DNA of 64,000 nucleotides, from the NCBI RefSeq assembly GCF_003119195.2, contig NZ_CP022253.1, positions 2,737,001 through 2,801,000 on the forward strand. The letters run 5' to 3'. The DNA is from Azospirillum baldaniorum. Lineage in GTDB: Bacteria > Pseudomonadota > Alphaproteobacteria > Azospirillales > Azospirillaceae. The notes below the pieces were generated by a model that was not told the origin of the DNA, ran no database searches, and saw nothing but the letters and a program-made list of their open reading frames with translations. Below are positions 6,623 to 15,549 of this stretch, piece by piece (position 1 is the stretch's first letter; every line of letters begins with the position of its first letter). The translations under genes were made by a program, and so were the position numbers.

Positions 6623-8478
6623 CGGGCCGGACCGGCATGGACCTTCCGTTACCACCGGCACCCCCCGCGCCACCCAGGCCAAGGCACAACGAGCCGAAGC
6701 GCAAGCGCACCGCCGTTCCCGACGGACGGCTCTTCCGCTCATGGGAAAGCTGGGTGGTCTTCGGGCTGGGGCTGCTGCTGACCGGCCTCGCCTGGTGGTT
6801 GCTGACCGAGCAGAACCACCGGCTGGCCGAGGCGCGCTTCCGCGCGCTGGCCCGCGATCTGGCCGGTGACGTCACGGCGCGGCTCGACACCTATGAACAG
6901 ATGCTGCAGGGCGCCGTGGCGATGGTGGACGCCGGCGGCGGGCAGGTCAGCCGCACGGAATGGCGGGCCTACGTCACCGGCCTGCATGTGGAGGACCGCT
7001 ATCCCGGCATCCAAGGCATCGGCTACGCCAAGCGCGTGAAGGCGCCCGACCGGGAACAGCACGAGGCGGCGCTGCACGCCGCCGGCTTCTACAGCTACCG
7101 CGTGACGCCGGAAGGGGAGCGGCCCGAATATTTCCCCATCATCTACATCGAGCCCTTCGCCAGCCGCAACCTGCGGGCCTTCGGCTTCGACATGCACGCC
7201 GAGCCGACCCGCCAGGCCGCCATGGAGCGCGCCAGGAGCACCGGCACCGCCGCGGCGACCGCCCGGCTGCGGCTGGTCCAGGAAACCGAGGAAGACGTGC
7301 AGCCCGGCTTCCTCATCTATGTGCCCGTCTACGACCAAGCCCTGCCGCTGACCACCGCCAACGACCGGCGCGAGGCGCTGCTGGGCTTCGTCTACAGCCC
7401 CTTCCGCGCGCACGACCTGATGCGCAGCATCATGGGCCAGGGTGCGTCCCAACTGCTGGACATCCGTGTCCATGACGGGACGGAGGCCACGTCGGACTCC
7501 CTGATGTTCGATTCGGCGATCGCCCAGGACGCCGCTTTTCAGGAGGTTCTCTACGTCGAGGTGTTCGGCCGTCCCTGGACGCTCGTCCTGTCCGGCACCC
7601 ACGCCTTCGAGGAAAGCGTCGCCAGCGCCACGCCGCGGGCGGTGCTGTTCGCCGGCCTGATCATCACCTTGCTGCTGGTCGCCACCGTCAACTCCGTGCT
7701 CCAGGACCGCGACCGCATGGCGGAGTTGCGCCGCAGCTACGACGCGCTGGCCCTGGCGCGGGCCGAGGCGGAGCAAGCCAACGCCGCCAAGTCGCGCTTC
7801 CTCGCCGCCGCCAGCCACGACCTGCGCCAGCCGCTCCAGACGCTGGGCATCTATCTGCACATGATCGGCGAACAGGCGGACAGCCCCCGGCTGCGCAAGC
7901 TGGTGGACGCCGCCCGCGACGGGTTCGAGGCGACCCAGCGCCTGCTGAACTCGCTGATGGACATCGCCACGCTGGAAACCGGCGTGATCAGCCCGCAGCT
8001 GTCCGAACTGGACCTGCCCGTCTTCCTGGAGCGCATCTGCGAGGAAGGCCGGCTGGAGGCCGCCGGCAAGGGTTTGGGCTTCCGCGTCACCTGCGGCGGC
8101 GCCCGCGTGACGACCGACCCGGCGATGCTGGAGCGGATCGTCCGCAACCTGCTGAGCAACGCGCTGAAATACACCCACAGCGGCACCATCCGGGTAACCT
8201 GCCGGCAGGCGCGCGGCTTCACCGCCATCAAGGTGCAGGACACCGGCCCCGGCATCCCGCAGGACCGGCTGCATCTGATCTTCGAGGACTTCTACCAGAT
8301 CGGCAATCCGGAGCGCGACCGGCGCAAGGGCCTTGGCCTCGGCCTCGCCACCGTGGCGCGGCTCAGCCGGCTGCTCGGCTACCGGGTGCGGGTGCTGTCG
8401 CGCCCGGGGCGCGGCGCCATCTTCCTGGTCGAGATTCCCGACGAGGCGCCGGCCCCCGTCAGACCACCGAGACCGTGA
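6619..8478 (+). CDS. CHASE-domain sensor histidine kinase
   Basis: 619 residues. Domain order: Pro-rich cytoplasmic N-tail (8-25), TM1 (about 45-63), periplasmic CHASE domain (about 90-300, with YPGIQGIGYAKRV), TM2 (about 342-362), coiled coil, HisKA with SHDLRQPLQ (phospho-acceptor His400), and HATPase (LLSNALKYT, DTGPGIP, GLGLGLATV). CHASE domains sense small extracellular ligands. The short coiled-coil link and SHDLRQPL box are typical of kinases that signal to small receiver proteins, and one is encoded directly upstream with a 4-base overlap. The ligand is unknown. Confidence 0.92.
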   Translation: MTGRTGMDLPLPPAPPAPPRPRHNEPKRKRTAVPDGRLFRSWESWVVFGLGLLLTGLAWWLLTEQNHRLAEARFRALARDLAGDVTARLDTYEQMLQGAVAMVDAGGGQVSRTEWRAYVTGLHVEDRYPGIQGIGYAKRVKAPDREQHEAALHAAGFYSYRVTPEGERPEYFPIIYIEPFASRNLRAFGFDMHAEPTRQAAMERARSTGTAAATARLRLVQETEEDVQPGFLIYVPVYDQALPLTTANDRREALLGFVYSPFRAHDLMRSIMGQGASQLLDIRVHDGTEATSDSLMFDSAIAQDAAFQEVLYVEVFGRPWTLVLSGTHAFEESVASATPRAVLFAGLIITLLLVATVNSVLQDRDRMAELRRSYDALALARAEAEQANAAKSRFLAAASHDLRQPLQTLGIYLHMIGEQADSPRLRKLVDAARDGFEATQRLLNSLMDIATLETGVISPQLSELDLPVFLERICEEGRLEAAGKGLGFRVTCGGARVTTDPAMLERIVRNLLSNALKYTHSGTIRVTCRQARGFTAIKVQDTGPGIPQDRLHLIFEDFYQIGNPERDRRKGLGLGLATVARLSRLLGYRVRVLSRPGRGAIFLVEIPDEAPAPVRPPRP

Positions 8479-8500
8479 CCTCCGTGGCCTGACACCCTGC

Positions 8501-8603
8501 GGTCCTTTTGGCAATCGCCGACGCCGCGTTGCCCCGGCACGGCCGGGACCAGCCGCGGCGGACCCGGCGGGTCACCGAGTCGGCGATTGCCAAATCCCGG
8601 ACC
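8501..8603. other. Large folded element: three-way-junction inverted repeat between convergent genes
   Basis: Outer arms TTTGGCAATCGCCGAC (8507-8522) and its exact complement (8579-8594) form a 16-bp perfect stem; GGTCC (8501-8505) and GGACC (8599-8603) can extend it. Inside are two further hairpins: GCCGCG/CGCGGC (8523-8528/8554-8559) capped by CCCGGC-ACG-GCCGGG, and GACCC-GGC-GGGTC (8561-8573). No T-run follows on either strand, so it is not a standard terminator. It ends 3 bases before the VUT stop codon. It may be a structured RNA, a processing site or a dispersed repeat. Confidence 0.7.
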
Positions 8604-8606
8604 GGA

Positions 8607-9071
8607 TCAGGCCGTCGCCGACCGCGCCGACCGGGCGCGCATCAGCATCCACACCGCCGACACGCCGGCCAGCTTGGACGCGAGGCTGGCCGCCCAGACC
8701 GCCGGGTCCCAGATGCCGAGCATGCCGAAGAACAGCGCCGTGTCCACCGGCACCGACAGGGCGGCGCTGATCCACAGCCGGTCGCGCAGCGGGCGGCGGG
8801 TGACGGTGAAGACGCCCCAGTCGATCAGTTCCGACACCGCGAAGGCGGTGACGCTGGCCGTCGCGACGAAGGGGTCGGCCAGCAGGAAGGACAGCAGCGT
8901 GGCGGCCAGCATGGCGGCCAGCGACCAGTGGCCGTAGCGGACCTGGACCATGTCGCGCAGAATGAAGATCAACCCGGCCCAGCAGGACCACACGAGGTCG
9001 AGATGCGGCGCCAGGCTGAAGGCGTAGTTGATGGCGAGTACGCTGCCAATGTAGGCGGCGAGCCAGAGCAT
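8607..9071 (-). CDS. VUT-family (COG1738/DUF165-like) membrane protein
   Basis: 154 residues with five or six hydrophobic segments covering most of the protein (YIGSVLAINYAF, LVWSCWAGLIFILRDMVQ, LAAMLAATLLSFLL, then FAVSELIDWGVF). The FILRDMVQ and SELIDWGVFT stretches match the conserved charged positions of the VUT/YhhQ family, of which E. coli YhhQ takes up queuosine precursors. The start at 9071 has GGAGG 8 bases ahead and was preferred to an upstream one. It is shorter than YhhQ (about 220 residues), so substrate is uncertain. Queuosine genes do occur in this window (32-34 kb) but not next to it. Confidence 0.75.
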   Translation of the reverse strand: MLWLAAYIGSVLAINYAFSLAPHLDLVWSCWAGLIFILRDMVQVRYGHWSLAAMLAATLLSFLLADPFVATASVTAFAVSELIDWGVFTVTRRPLRDRLWISAALSVPVDTALFFGMLGIWDPAVWAASLASKLAGVSAVWMLMRARSARSATA

Positions 9072-9374
9072 GACGGAATCCTCCAAAAGCCACCCGCGGA
9101 AATACGGGCGCGAACGACGGCGCCACCCGCGTGAATGCGAGCGCTCCGCAGCGGTCTTGTAACAGGTTCAGGTCATCGCCGTGAACCCTTGCGTCGTGAA
9201 CCCCAACGTCGTGAGCCCTCGGCGCGCGCCGGTGCGGACGGAGCGCAACCGGCAAGAACGGCTTACCACCATCTCGGTCCCCCGAATGCGCCACCGTCCC
9301 TAGCGCGTCCGGACGATGCCCTGGCGCGTTCGTTCGGAGAGGCGAAACGAAAGAGACCCCGAAAGGTGAGGGCG
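9072..9374. repeat. Divergent intergenic region with a three-copy 15-bp tandem repeat
   Basis: About 300 bases between the VUT gene and the acyltransferase. At 9181-9225 there are three 15-bp copies: GTGAACCCTTGCGTC, GTGAACCCCAACGTC and a degenerate GTGAGCCCTCGGCGC. The acyltransferase frame stays open through them (encoding RREP repeats), but there is no family similarity and a good start lies at 9375, so I treat the region as non-coding. Confidence 0.55.
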
Positions 9375-10598
9375 ATGGCGGCGGCGGGCTTATCAATTGG
9401 AATGGGCAACACACGGGATCATTCCCTGGACGCGGCGCGCAGCCTGCTGATGATCCTCGGCGTGCCCTACCACGCGGCGCTGATCTACACGCCGGGCTAC
9501 GACTGGGTGATGAACTCCCCCGACGGCATCGCCTGGATCGGGCTGTTCGCGGACTTCATCCACAGCTTCCGCATGCCCGCCTTCTTCCTGATCTCCGGCC
9601 TGCTGATCACCCACAGCCTGCGCCGGCACGGGCCGCGGGAGGTGCTGACCTCGCGCGCCTCGCGGTTGCTGGTGCCGCTCGTCGCCATGACGGTGACGCT
9701 GAACGTCGCGCAGCTGTGGATGGAAAGCCGCGCGATCGACCCTGGCCTGACCGCCGCGGAGTTCATCACCCAGACCATTCCCACAGCCTTCTGGAGCGGT
9801 GGGCTCGTCTATCACCTGTGGTTCCTGGTCGAGCTGTTCATCAGCGTGCTGGCGCTCTGCCTCGCCTACCCGCTGCTGGTCGCGCTGCACCGGCGGCTGG
9901 CCGAGCGCGCGCCGGGGCTGGCCCGCTGGCTGGCCGATCCGCCGGACTGGCTGCCGCCGCTCCTGCTCAGCCTCGTCATGATGGGAGTGCTGGGCTTCGA
10001 CAACATCTCCGACCTGCTGGTGACGCCGCTGGTGCCGACCAACTCGACGGCGGTGAGCATCGTCACCTCGGCGGGCTTCTTCACGGTCGGGGTGCTGATC
10101 GCCCATTGGCCGGGCGGGGCCGCTCGCTACGCCAAGGCGAGCTGGGGCGTGGCCTTGACCTATCTGGTGTGCTTCGCCATCCACATCGGCATGGTCGGGG
10201 TGGAGAAGCCCATGCCGGTGCGCTTCCTCGACGAGGCGCTGCGCGCCATCGCCGCCTGGTCGGCCTTCCGCTTCGTCCTCGGCCTGACGCAGTCCTTCTT
10301 CTCGGCGGAGAGCCGCCGGGTGCGGGCGCTGTCACAGGCCTCCTACACGATCTACCTGCTGCACCATCTGGTGGTCATGGCCGCCGGCTTCGCCCTGCTG
10401 GCCGTCACCGCACCGCCGCTTCTGGAATTCGCCGTGATCACCGCGGTCGGCCTGTTCGTGCCGCTGGTGGTCCATCACGGGCTGGTGCGCCGCTCGCCGG
10501 CGCTGCGCTTCCTGATGAACGGCGTTCCGCCGGGGGAAGCGAAAAAGCAAAGCGGTCCGGCGCGCAGCCGCGAGGCGATGGCGCGCCGGACCGGCTAG
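9375..10598 (+). CDS. Acyltransferase-3 family membrane protein (OpgC-like)
   Basis: 407 residues with about ten membrane segments. It starts with the family signature DHSLDAARSLLMILGVPYHAA and SFRMPAFFLISGLLI, and carries YHLWFLVELF in the middle and ASYTIYLLHHLVV near the end, all typical of acyltransferase-3/OpgC proteins. These O-acylate or O-succinylate membrane-linked glycans such as periplasmic glucans or exopolysaccharide. ATG 9375 was chosen because GGTGAGGG precedes it and the conserved domain starts 17 residues later. The acceptor substrate is unknown. Confidence 0.85.
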   Translation: MAAAGLSIGMGNTRDHSLDAARSLLMILGVPYHAALIYTPGYDWVMNSPDGIAWIGLFADFIHSFRMPAFFLISGLLITHSLRRHGPREVLTSRASRLLVPLVAMTVTLNVAQLWMESRAIDPGLTAAEFITQTIPTAFWSGGLVYHLWFLVELFISVLALCLAYPLLVALHRRLAERAPGLARWLADPPDWLPPLLLSLVMMGVLGFDNISDLLVTPLVPTNSTAVSIVTSAGFFTVGVLIAHWPGGAARYAKASWGVALTYLVCFAIHIGMVGVEKPMPVRFLDEALRAIAAWSAFRFVLGLTQSFFSAESRRVRALSQASYTIYLLHHLVVMAAGFALLAVTAPPLLEFAVITAVGLFVPLVVHHGLVRRSPALRFLMNGVPPGEAKKQSGPARSREAMARRTG

Positions 10599-10602
10599 AG
10601 CG

Positions 10603-11976
10603 TTACGCCCGCTTCCAGGTCGTGCCCTGCGGGCCGTCCTCCAGAACGATGCCGAGGTCGGCCAGCTCCTTGCGGATGCGGTCGGCCTCCGCGTAGTTCT
10701 TGGCCTTGCGGGCGGCCAGACGGTCGTCGATGCGCTGCTGGATGTCGGCGTCCGACAGGGCGGCGGCCCCCTTCGGCGCCCAGCGGAACCACGCCTCCGG
10801 ATCCTGCTGGAGCAGGCCCAGCGCCTCGCCGGCGGCGCGCAGCGCGCCTTTGGCGGCGGCCTTCCCGGCCTCGCCCGTCGCCTTGTTCACGGCGGAGGCC
10901 AGTTCGTGCAGGTGGGAGATGGCGAGCGGGCTGTTGAGGTCGTCCTCCAGAGCGGCCAAGACATCGAAGGGCAGTTCGGCGTCCGCCGGGGCGGGCTCGC
11001 CGCGCAGCGCCTGATACCAGCGGTCGAGCGTCGCCTTGGACTGCTTCAGCCCCTCGCGGGTGAAGTCCAGCGGCTGGCGGTAATGGGCGCTCAGCAGCGT
11101 CAGGCGGATGGCCTCGCCGGGGAACTCGTCCAGCAGGTCGTGCACGGTGAAGAAGTTGCCCAGCGACTTGGACATCTTCTCGCCCTCGACGGTCACGAAG
11201 CCGTTGTGGACCCAATAGCGGGCCAGCGGCTCGCCGCCGTGGGCGCAGCGGCTCTGGGCGATTTCGTTCTCATGGTGCGGGAAGATCAGGTCCAGCCCGC
11301 CGCCGTGGATGTCGAAGGTGACGCCCAGATGCTCCTTCGCCATGGCCGAGCATTCGATGTGCCAGCCCGGCCGGCCGCGGCCCCACGGGCTGTCCCAGCC
11401 GGGCTGGTCGTCGGCGCTCGGCTTCCACAGCACGAAGTCGGAGGAGTCGCGCTTGTAGGGGGCGACCTCGACGCGGGCGCCGGCGATCAGTTCATCCAGC
11501 GAGCGGCGGGAAAGCTGCCCGTACTCCGCCATCGACGGCACGGAGAACAGCACGTGCCCTTCCGCGGCATAGGCGTGGCCGCGCTCGATCAGCAGCCCGA
11601 TCAGCGCGACCATGTGCGAGATGTGGTGCGTGGCGCGCGGCTCGATGGTCGGGCGCAGCGCGTTCAGCGCGTCCATGTCGGCGTGGTAGAGGTCCGCTGT
11701 GCGCTTGGTCAGCGCCTCGATAGGCTCCCCGCTGTCGCGCGAGCGGTCGATGATCTTGTCGTCCACGTCGGTGATGTTGCGGACGTAGGTCACCGCCGGG
11801 TACAGCCGCTGCAGCAGCCGGAACAGCAGGTCGAACACCACCACCGGGCGGGCGTTGCCGATGTGCGCGGTGTCGTAGACCGTGGGTCCACACACATACA
11901 TGCCCACCCGGTCCGGACTCATCGGCTCGAAGCGTTCCTTGCGGCGGGTCAGCGTGTTGTAGAGGTCCAGCGGCAC
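10603..11976 (-). CDS. cysS: Cysteine--tRNA ligase
   Basis: 457 residues, standard length. Class I signature: HIGN at residues 38-41 (HIGH motif), zinc ligand Cys29 in YVCGPTVYD plus GWHIECSAM and HHENEIAQS, and EKMSKSLGN (KMSKS loop) at about residue 270. It charges tRNA-Cys in the cytoplasm. It lies downstream of gltX on the same strand with a palindromic repeat in the 75-bp gap; the two tRNA ligases probably share transcription. The 3' end is 4 bp from the convergent acyltransferase stop. Confidence 0.97.
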   Translation of the reverse strand: MPLDLYNTLTRRKERFEPMSPDRVGMYVCGPTVYDTAHIGNARPVVVFDLLFRLLQRLYPAVTYVRNITDVDDKIIDRSRDSGEPIEALTKRTADLYHADMDALNALRPTIEPRATHHISHMVALIGLLIERGHAYAAEGHVLFSVPSMAEYGQLSRRSLDELIAGARVEVAPYKRDSSDFVLWKPSADDQPGWDSPWGRGRPGWHIECSAMAKEHLGVTFDIHGGGLDLIFPHHENEIAQSRCAHGGEPLARYWVHNGFVTVEGEKMSKSLGNFFTVHDLLDEFPGEAIRLTLLSAHYRQPLDFTREGLKQSKATLDRWYQALRGEPAPADAELPFDVLAALEDDLNSPLAISHLHELASAVNKATGEAGKAAAKGALRAAGEALGLLQQDPEAWFRWAPKGAAALSDADIQQRIDDRLAARKAKNYAEADRIRKELADLGIVLEDGPQGTTWKRA

Positions 11977-12004
11977 GGCGCCCTATCTCCTGTGAAAGGT
12001 TCAT

Positions 12005-12043
12005 CCCCCTCCCCCGCCCAGCGGGGGAGGGCCGGGGTGGGGG
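12005..12043. repeat. CCCTCCC/GGGAGGG palindromic repeat, copy 1
   Basis: CCCTCCCCCGC (12007-12017), loop CCA, GCGGGGGAGGG (12021-12031) forms an 11-bp stem followed by a second G-rich arm. It is one of seven related intergenic palindromes in the window; this one lies between gltX and cysS. Confidence 0.75.
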
Positions 12044-12051
12044 AAAGGACT

Positions 12052-13410
12052 CTAGGCCGTCTCTCCCGCGAGGCGTTTTTCCGCGCGGGTTCGGCCGATC
12101 AGGGGTAGCAGGTTCTTCAATTCCGGTCCATGGTCCCGCCCGGTGAGGGCCCGGCGCAGGGGGAGGAACAAATCCTTGCCCTTCCGACCCGTCTTCGCCT
12201 TCACCGCACCCGTCCAGGTGCCCCAGGTGGAGAGGTCCCAAGGCTCCTCCGGCAGCAGGGCCGCCGCCTCGGCCAGGAACGCGGGATCGTCCGCCGCCGG
12301 GGCGACCGGGGCGTGGGTCACCGCCCACCAGTCGCGGGCTTCGGCGACGCGCGACAGGTTGGGGCGCACCGCCTCCCAGAAGGCGGCGTCGGCATCATCC
12401 AGACCGAGCGCGGCCAACTCCCCGGCGACCCGCTCGAAGGGCAGCAGGTGGAGGATGCGGGCGTTCAGCCGCAGCAGTTCCTCCGGGTCGAATTTCGGGG
12501 TGGCACGGGACACCTTGGCGATGTCGAACTCGGCCACCAGCTCGTCCAGCGTCAGCCGCGGCTCGATGGCGTCGGAGGTGCCGAGCTTGGCGAGCAGGCT
12601 GGCCAGCGCCATCGGCTCGATCCCCTCCTCCTCGCGCAAGGACGCCACGGACAGGCTGCCCAGCCGCTTGGACAGGCCCTGTCCCGTCGCGTCGGTCAGC
12701 AGCGGCAGATGGGCGAAGACCGGGACCACTCCGCCACCCTCACTATTCGTGAGCGCCTCGAAGATCTGGATCTGCACCGCCGTGTTGGCGACGTGGTCCT
12801 CGCCGCGAATGACGTGGGTGATGGCGAGGTCGGCGTCGTCCACCACGCTGGTCAGGGTGTAGAGCGGCCGCCCGTCCTCGCGGATCAGCACCGGGTCGCT
12901 GAGAGCCGCGCCCTCGAAATGCACCGGCCCGCGCACGAGGTCGGTCCATTCGACCGGCGTGTGCTCCAGCTTGAAGCGCCAGTGCGGCTTGCGCCCCTCC
13001 GATTCGAGGCGGGCGCGGTCAGCGTCGCCCAGGCGGAGCGCCGCGCGGTCGTAGATCGGCGGACGGCCCTGCGAGACGAGGCTGGCGCGCTTGAGGTTCA
13101 GCTCCTCCGGCGTCTCGTAGCAGGGGTAGAGCCGGCCGCTGGCCTTCAGCGCCGCCGCCACCTCGTCGTAGCGGCCGTAGCGGTCGCTCTCCCGCGCGAA
13201 GCGGTCCCAGGTCAGGCCGAGCCAAGTCAGGTCCCGCTCGATCCCCTCCGCGTATTCCGGCTTGGAGCGCTCCTCGTCGGTGTCGTCGAGGCGCAGCAGG
13301 AAATTGCCGCCCGCCTTGCGCGCGAACAGCCAGTTGACCAGCGCGAGGCGCACATTGCCGACATGGAGGAGACCGGTCGGGCTGGGGGCGAAGCGGACGG
13401 CGACGGACAT
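12052..13410 (-). CDS. gltX: Glutamate--tRNA ligase
   Basis: 452 residues. Class I Glu/Gln-tRNA synthetase: [13 protein letters not shown] with the HIGH-type motif HVGN at 16-19, [14 protein letters not shown], and [11 protein letters not shown] (KMSKS-type loop) at about 240. The start at 13410 gives the canonical N-terminus; the frame extends 15 codons upstream without similarity. Alphaproteobacteria often have two GltX proteins; the other copy would be outside this window, so this could be the paralogue with altered tRNA preference. It is divergent from ipdC, as described for the A. brasilense ipdC locus. Confidence 0.95.
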   Translation of the reverse strand: MSVAVRFAPSPTGLLHVGNVRLALVNWLFARKAGGNFLLRLDDTDEERSKPEYAEGIERDLTWLGLTWDRFARESDRYGRYDEVAAALKASGRLYPCYETPEELNLKRASLVSQGRPPIYDRAALRLGDADRARLESEGRKPHWRFKLEHTPVEWTDLVRGPVHFEGAALSDPVLIREDGRPLYTLTSVVDDADLAITHVIRGEDHVANTAVQIQIFEALTNSEGGGVVPVFAHLPLLTDATGQGLSKRLGSLSVASLREEEGIEPMALASLLAKLGTSDAIEPRLTLDELVAEFDIAKVSRATPKFDPEELLRLNARILHLLPFERVAGELAALGLDDADAAFWEAVRPNLSRVAEARDWWAVTHAPVAPAADDPAFLAEAAALLPEEPWDLSTWGTWTGAVKAKTGRKGKDLFLPLRRALTGRDHGPELKNLLPLIGRTRAEKRLAGETA

Positions 13411-13520
13411 GCGGGCATCATTCGAAAGTCGGGAACAGGGCGGCAGTCGTAGCACGCCGCGCGCCGGTCCGAAAGACGCCCATCAGGCGTCACGGGGGCC
13501 TATCGCGTTCGGAGAAAAAC

Positions 13521-13660
13521 CCCTCTCCCGCCCCGGGAGAGGGTGGCGCCGAAGGCGCCGGGTGAGGGTCGTCCGAGGATCAAGACACCAGCCCTTGGCG
13601 ACACCCTCACCCTTCCCACGCTGCGCGTGGGCCCCTTCCCTCTCCCGGGACGGGAGAGGG
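13521..13660. repeat. Paired palindromic repeats between gltX and ipdC, copies 2 and 3
   Basis: Copy 2 begins with CCCTCTCCCG-CCC-CGGGAGAGGG (13521-13543) followed by GGCGCC-GAA-GGCGCC and GGGTGAGGGTCG. Copy 3 (13602-13660) reads CACCCTCACCC, a CACG/CGTG hairpin, then CCCTCTCCCG-GGA-CGGGAGAGGG. The two copies face each other, the arrangement of a BIME-like pair of REP sequences. They separate the gltX start from the ipdC promoter. Confidence 0.8.
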
Positions 13661-13707
13661 GATATCAAGCGCGGCCTCCACCCCTCCACAATTTCCGGCG
13701 CGAATGG

Positions 13708-13727
13708 ATTGTTTCGAATGAAACAAT
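13708..13727 (+). promoter_or_regulatory. ipdC promoter inverted repeat
   Basis: ATTGTTTC-GAAT-GAAACAAT is a perfect 8-bp inverted repeat with a 4-base spacer, 86-105 bases upstream of the ipdC start. The same element has been described in A. brasilense ipdC promoters as a control site for auxin-inducible expression (recalled, not checked). Confidence 0.8.
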
Positions 13728-13757
13728 TCTTGCGCGGAGCGGTGGCGGAGGCGATGC

Positions 13758-13763
13758 TGTCCC
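13758..13763 (+). promoter_or_regulatory. AuxRE-like TGTCCC element of ipdC
   Basis: TGTCCC, the hexamer compared in the literature with plant auxin-response elements, lies 50-55 bases upstream of ipdC. It is followed by a small hairpin, GCGGGT-TTTCG-ACCCGC, at 13769-13785 in the probable leader. A hexamer alone is weak evidence; the match of locus and position makes it credible. Confidence 0.6.
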
Positions 13764-13812
13764 CCTGTGCGGGTTTTCGACCCGCGAAACCAATTGGAAC
13801 GGGAGAGCGGCC

Positions 13813-15450
13813 ATGAAGCTGGCCGAAGCCCTGCTGCGCGCGCTGAAGGATCGCGGCGCACAGGCCATGTTCGGGATTCCGGGTGATTTCGCCCTGCCCT
13901 TCTTCAAGGTGGCGGAGGAAACGCAGATCCTGCCGCTCCACACGCTGAGCCACGAGCCGGCGGTGGGCTTCGCGGCGGACGCGGCGGCGCGTTACAGTTC
14001 GACGCTGGGGGTGGCGGCGGTCACCTACGGAGCGGGCGCCTTCAACATGGTGAACGCGGTGGCCGGCGCCTACGCCGAGAAGTCGCCGGTGGTCGTCATC
14101 TCCGGCGCGCCGGGCACGACGGAGGGCAACGCCGGCCTGCTGCTGCACCACCAGGGCCGCACGCTGGACACGCAGTTCCAGGTGTTCAAGGAGATCACCG
14201 TCGCCCAGGCGCGGCTGGACGACCCGGCCAAGGCCCCGGCGGAGATCGCCCGCGTGCTGGGGGCCGCCCGCGCCCTGTCGCGCCCGGTCTATCTGGAAAT
14301 TCCCCGCAACATGGTCAACGCCGAGGTCGAGCCGGTGGGCGACGACCCGGCTTGGCCGGTGGACCGCGACGCGCTGGCCGCCTGCGCGGACGAGGTGCTG
14401 GCGGCCATGCGCTCGGCCACGTCGCCGGTGCTGATGGTCTGCGTCGAGGTCCGCCGCTACGGGCTGGAGGCCAAGGTGGCGGAGCTGGCGCAGCGGCTGG
14501 GCGTGCCGGTGGTGACCACCTTCATGGGGCGCGGCCTGCTGGCCGACGCGCCGACCCCGCCGCTCGGCACCTACATCGGCGTCGCCGGCGACGCGGAGAT
14601 CACCCGGCTGGTCGAGGAGTCGGACGGGCTGTTCCTGCTCGGCGCGATCCTCAGCGACACCAACTTCGCGGTGTCCCAGCGCAAGATCGACCTGCGCAAG
14701 ACCATCCACGCCTTCGACCGGGCGGTGACGCTGGGCTATCACACCTACGCCGACATCCCGCTGGCCGGGCTGGTGGACGCCCTCTTGGAGCGGCTGCCGC
14801 CGTCCGACCGGACGACCCGCGGCAAGGAGCCCCACGCCTACCCGACCGGCCTTCAGGCGGACGGCGAGCCGATCGCCCCGATGGACATCGCCCGCGCCGT
14901 CAACGACCGCGTCCGCGCCGGGCAGGAACCGCTGCTGATCGCGGCGGACATGGGCGACTGCCTGTTCACCGCCATGGACATGATCGACGCCGGGCTGATG
15001 GCGCCGGGCTATTACGCGGGCATGGGCTTCGGGGTGCCGGCGGGCATCGGGGCGCAGTGCGTGTCGGGCGGCAAGCGCATCCTGACCGTGGTCGGCGACG
15101 GCGCCTTCCAGATGACCGGGTGGGAGCTTGGCAACTGCCGACGGCTGGGCATCGACCCCATCGTGATCCTGTTCAACAACGCCAGTTGGGAGATGCTGCG
15201 CACCTTCCAGCCCGAATCGGCCTTCAACGACCTGGACGACTGGCGCTTCGCCGACATGGCGGCGGGCATGGGCGGCGACGGCGTCCGCGTGCGCACACGG
15301 GCGGAGCTGAAGGCGGCGCTGGACAAGGCCTTCGCCACGCGCGGGCGCTTCCAGCTGATCGAGGCGATGATCCCGCGCGGCGTGCTGTCCGACACGCTGG
15401 CCCGCTTCGTCCAGGGGCAGAAGCGCCTGCACGCCGCGCCCCGGGAGTAA
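13813..15450 (+). CDS. ipdC: Phenylpyruvate / indole-3-pyruvate decarboxylase (auxin synthesis)
   Basis: 545 residues, identical in length and, as far as I can recall, nearly identical to the crystallised A. brasilense enzyme. ThDP-dependent fold: N-terminal PYR domain (GIPGDFALPFFK, catalytic-pocket Glu in LSHEPAVGFAADA), central domain, and C-terminal PP domain with the metal/ThDP motif GDGAFQMTG...NNASW. It decarboxylates phenylpyruvate and indole-3-pyruvate, the key step of indole-3-acetate (and phenylacetate) production from Trp (and Phe). SD GGGAGAG precedes the ATG. It is first in an operon with an elbB-like gene 99 bp downstream and is controlled by the auxin-responsive promoter at 13700-13790. 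Confidence 0.96.
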   Translation: MKLAEALLRALKDRGAQAMFGIPGDFALPFFKVAEETQILPLHTLSHEPAVGFAADAAARYSSTLGVAAVTYGAGAFNMVNAVAGAYAEKSPVVVISGAPGTTEGNAGLLLHHQGRTLDTQFQVFKEITVAQARLDDPAKAPAEIARVLGAARALSRPVYLEIPRNMVNAEVEPVGDDPAWPVDRDALAACADEVLAAMRSATSPVLMVCVEVRRYGLEAKVAELAQRLGVPVVTTFMGRGLLADAPTPPLGTYIGVAGDAEITRLVEESDGLFLLGAILSDTNFAVSQRKIDLRKTIHAFDRAVTLGYHTYADIPLAGLVDALLERLPPSDRTTRGKEPHAYPTGLQADGEPIAPMDIARAVNDRVRAGQEPLLIAADMGDCLFTAMDMIDAGLMAPGYYAGMGFGVPAGIGAQCVSGGKRILTVVGDGAFQMTGWELGNCRRLGIDPIVILFNNASWEMLRTFQPESAFNDLDDWRFADMAAGMGGDGVRVRTRAELKAALDKAFATRGRFQLIEAMIPRGVLSDTLARFVQGQKRLHAAPRE

Positions 15451-15549
15451 GGTCGGGAGAGTAGGCGTAAGCGTGGCCGTGGGGTAGGGTTTCCGGCAAC
15501 CCTCCCCACCGGGGCGGGATACCGGAAACGGACAAGGAGGACTCAACCC

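Noticed and set aside
8501..8603. Reading the three-way junction as a tRNA or intrinsic terminator
   Set aside because: Arm lengths do not fit a tRNA (no anticodon or T-loop consensus) and no T-run follows on either strand.
9181..9225. CRISPR-like array
   Set aside because: The 15-bp units are contiguous with no spacers; it is a simple tandem repeat.
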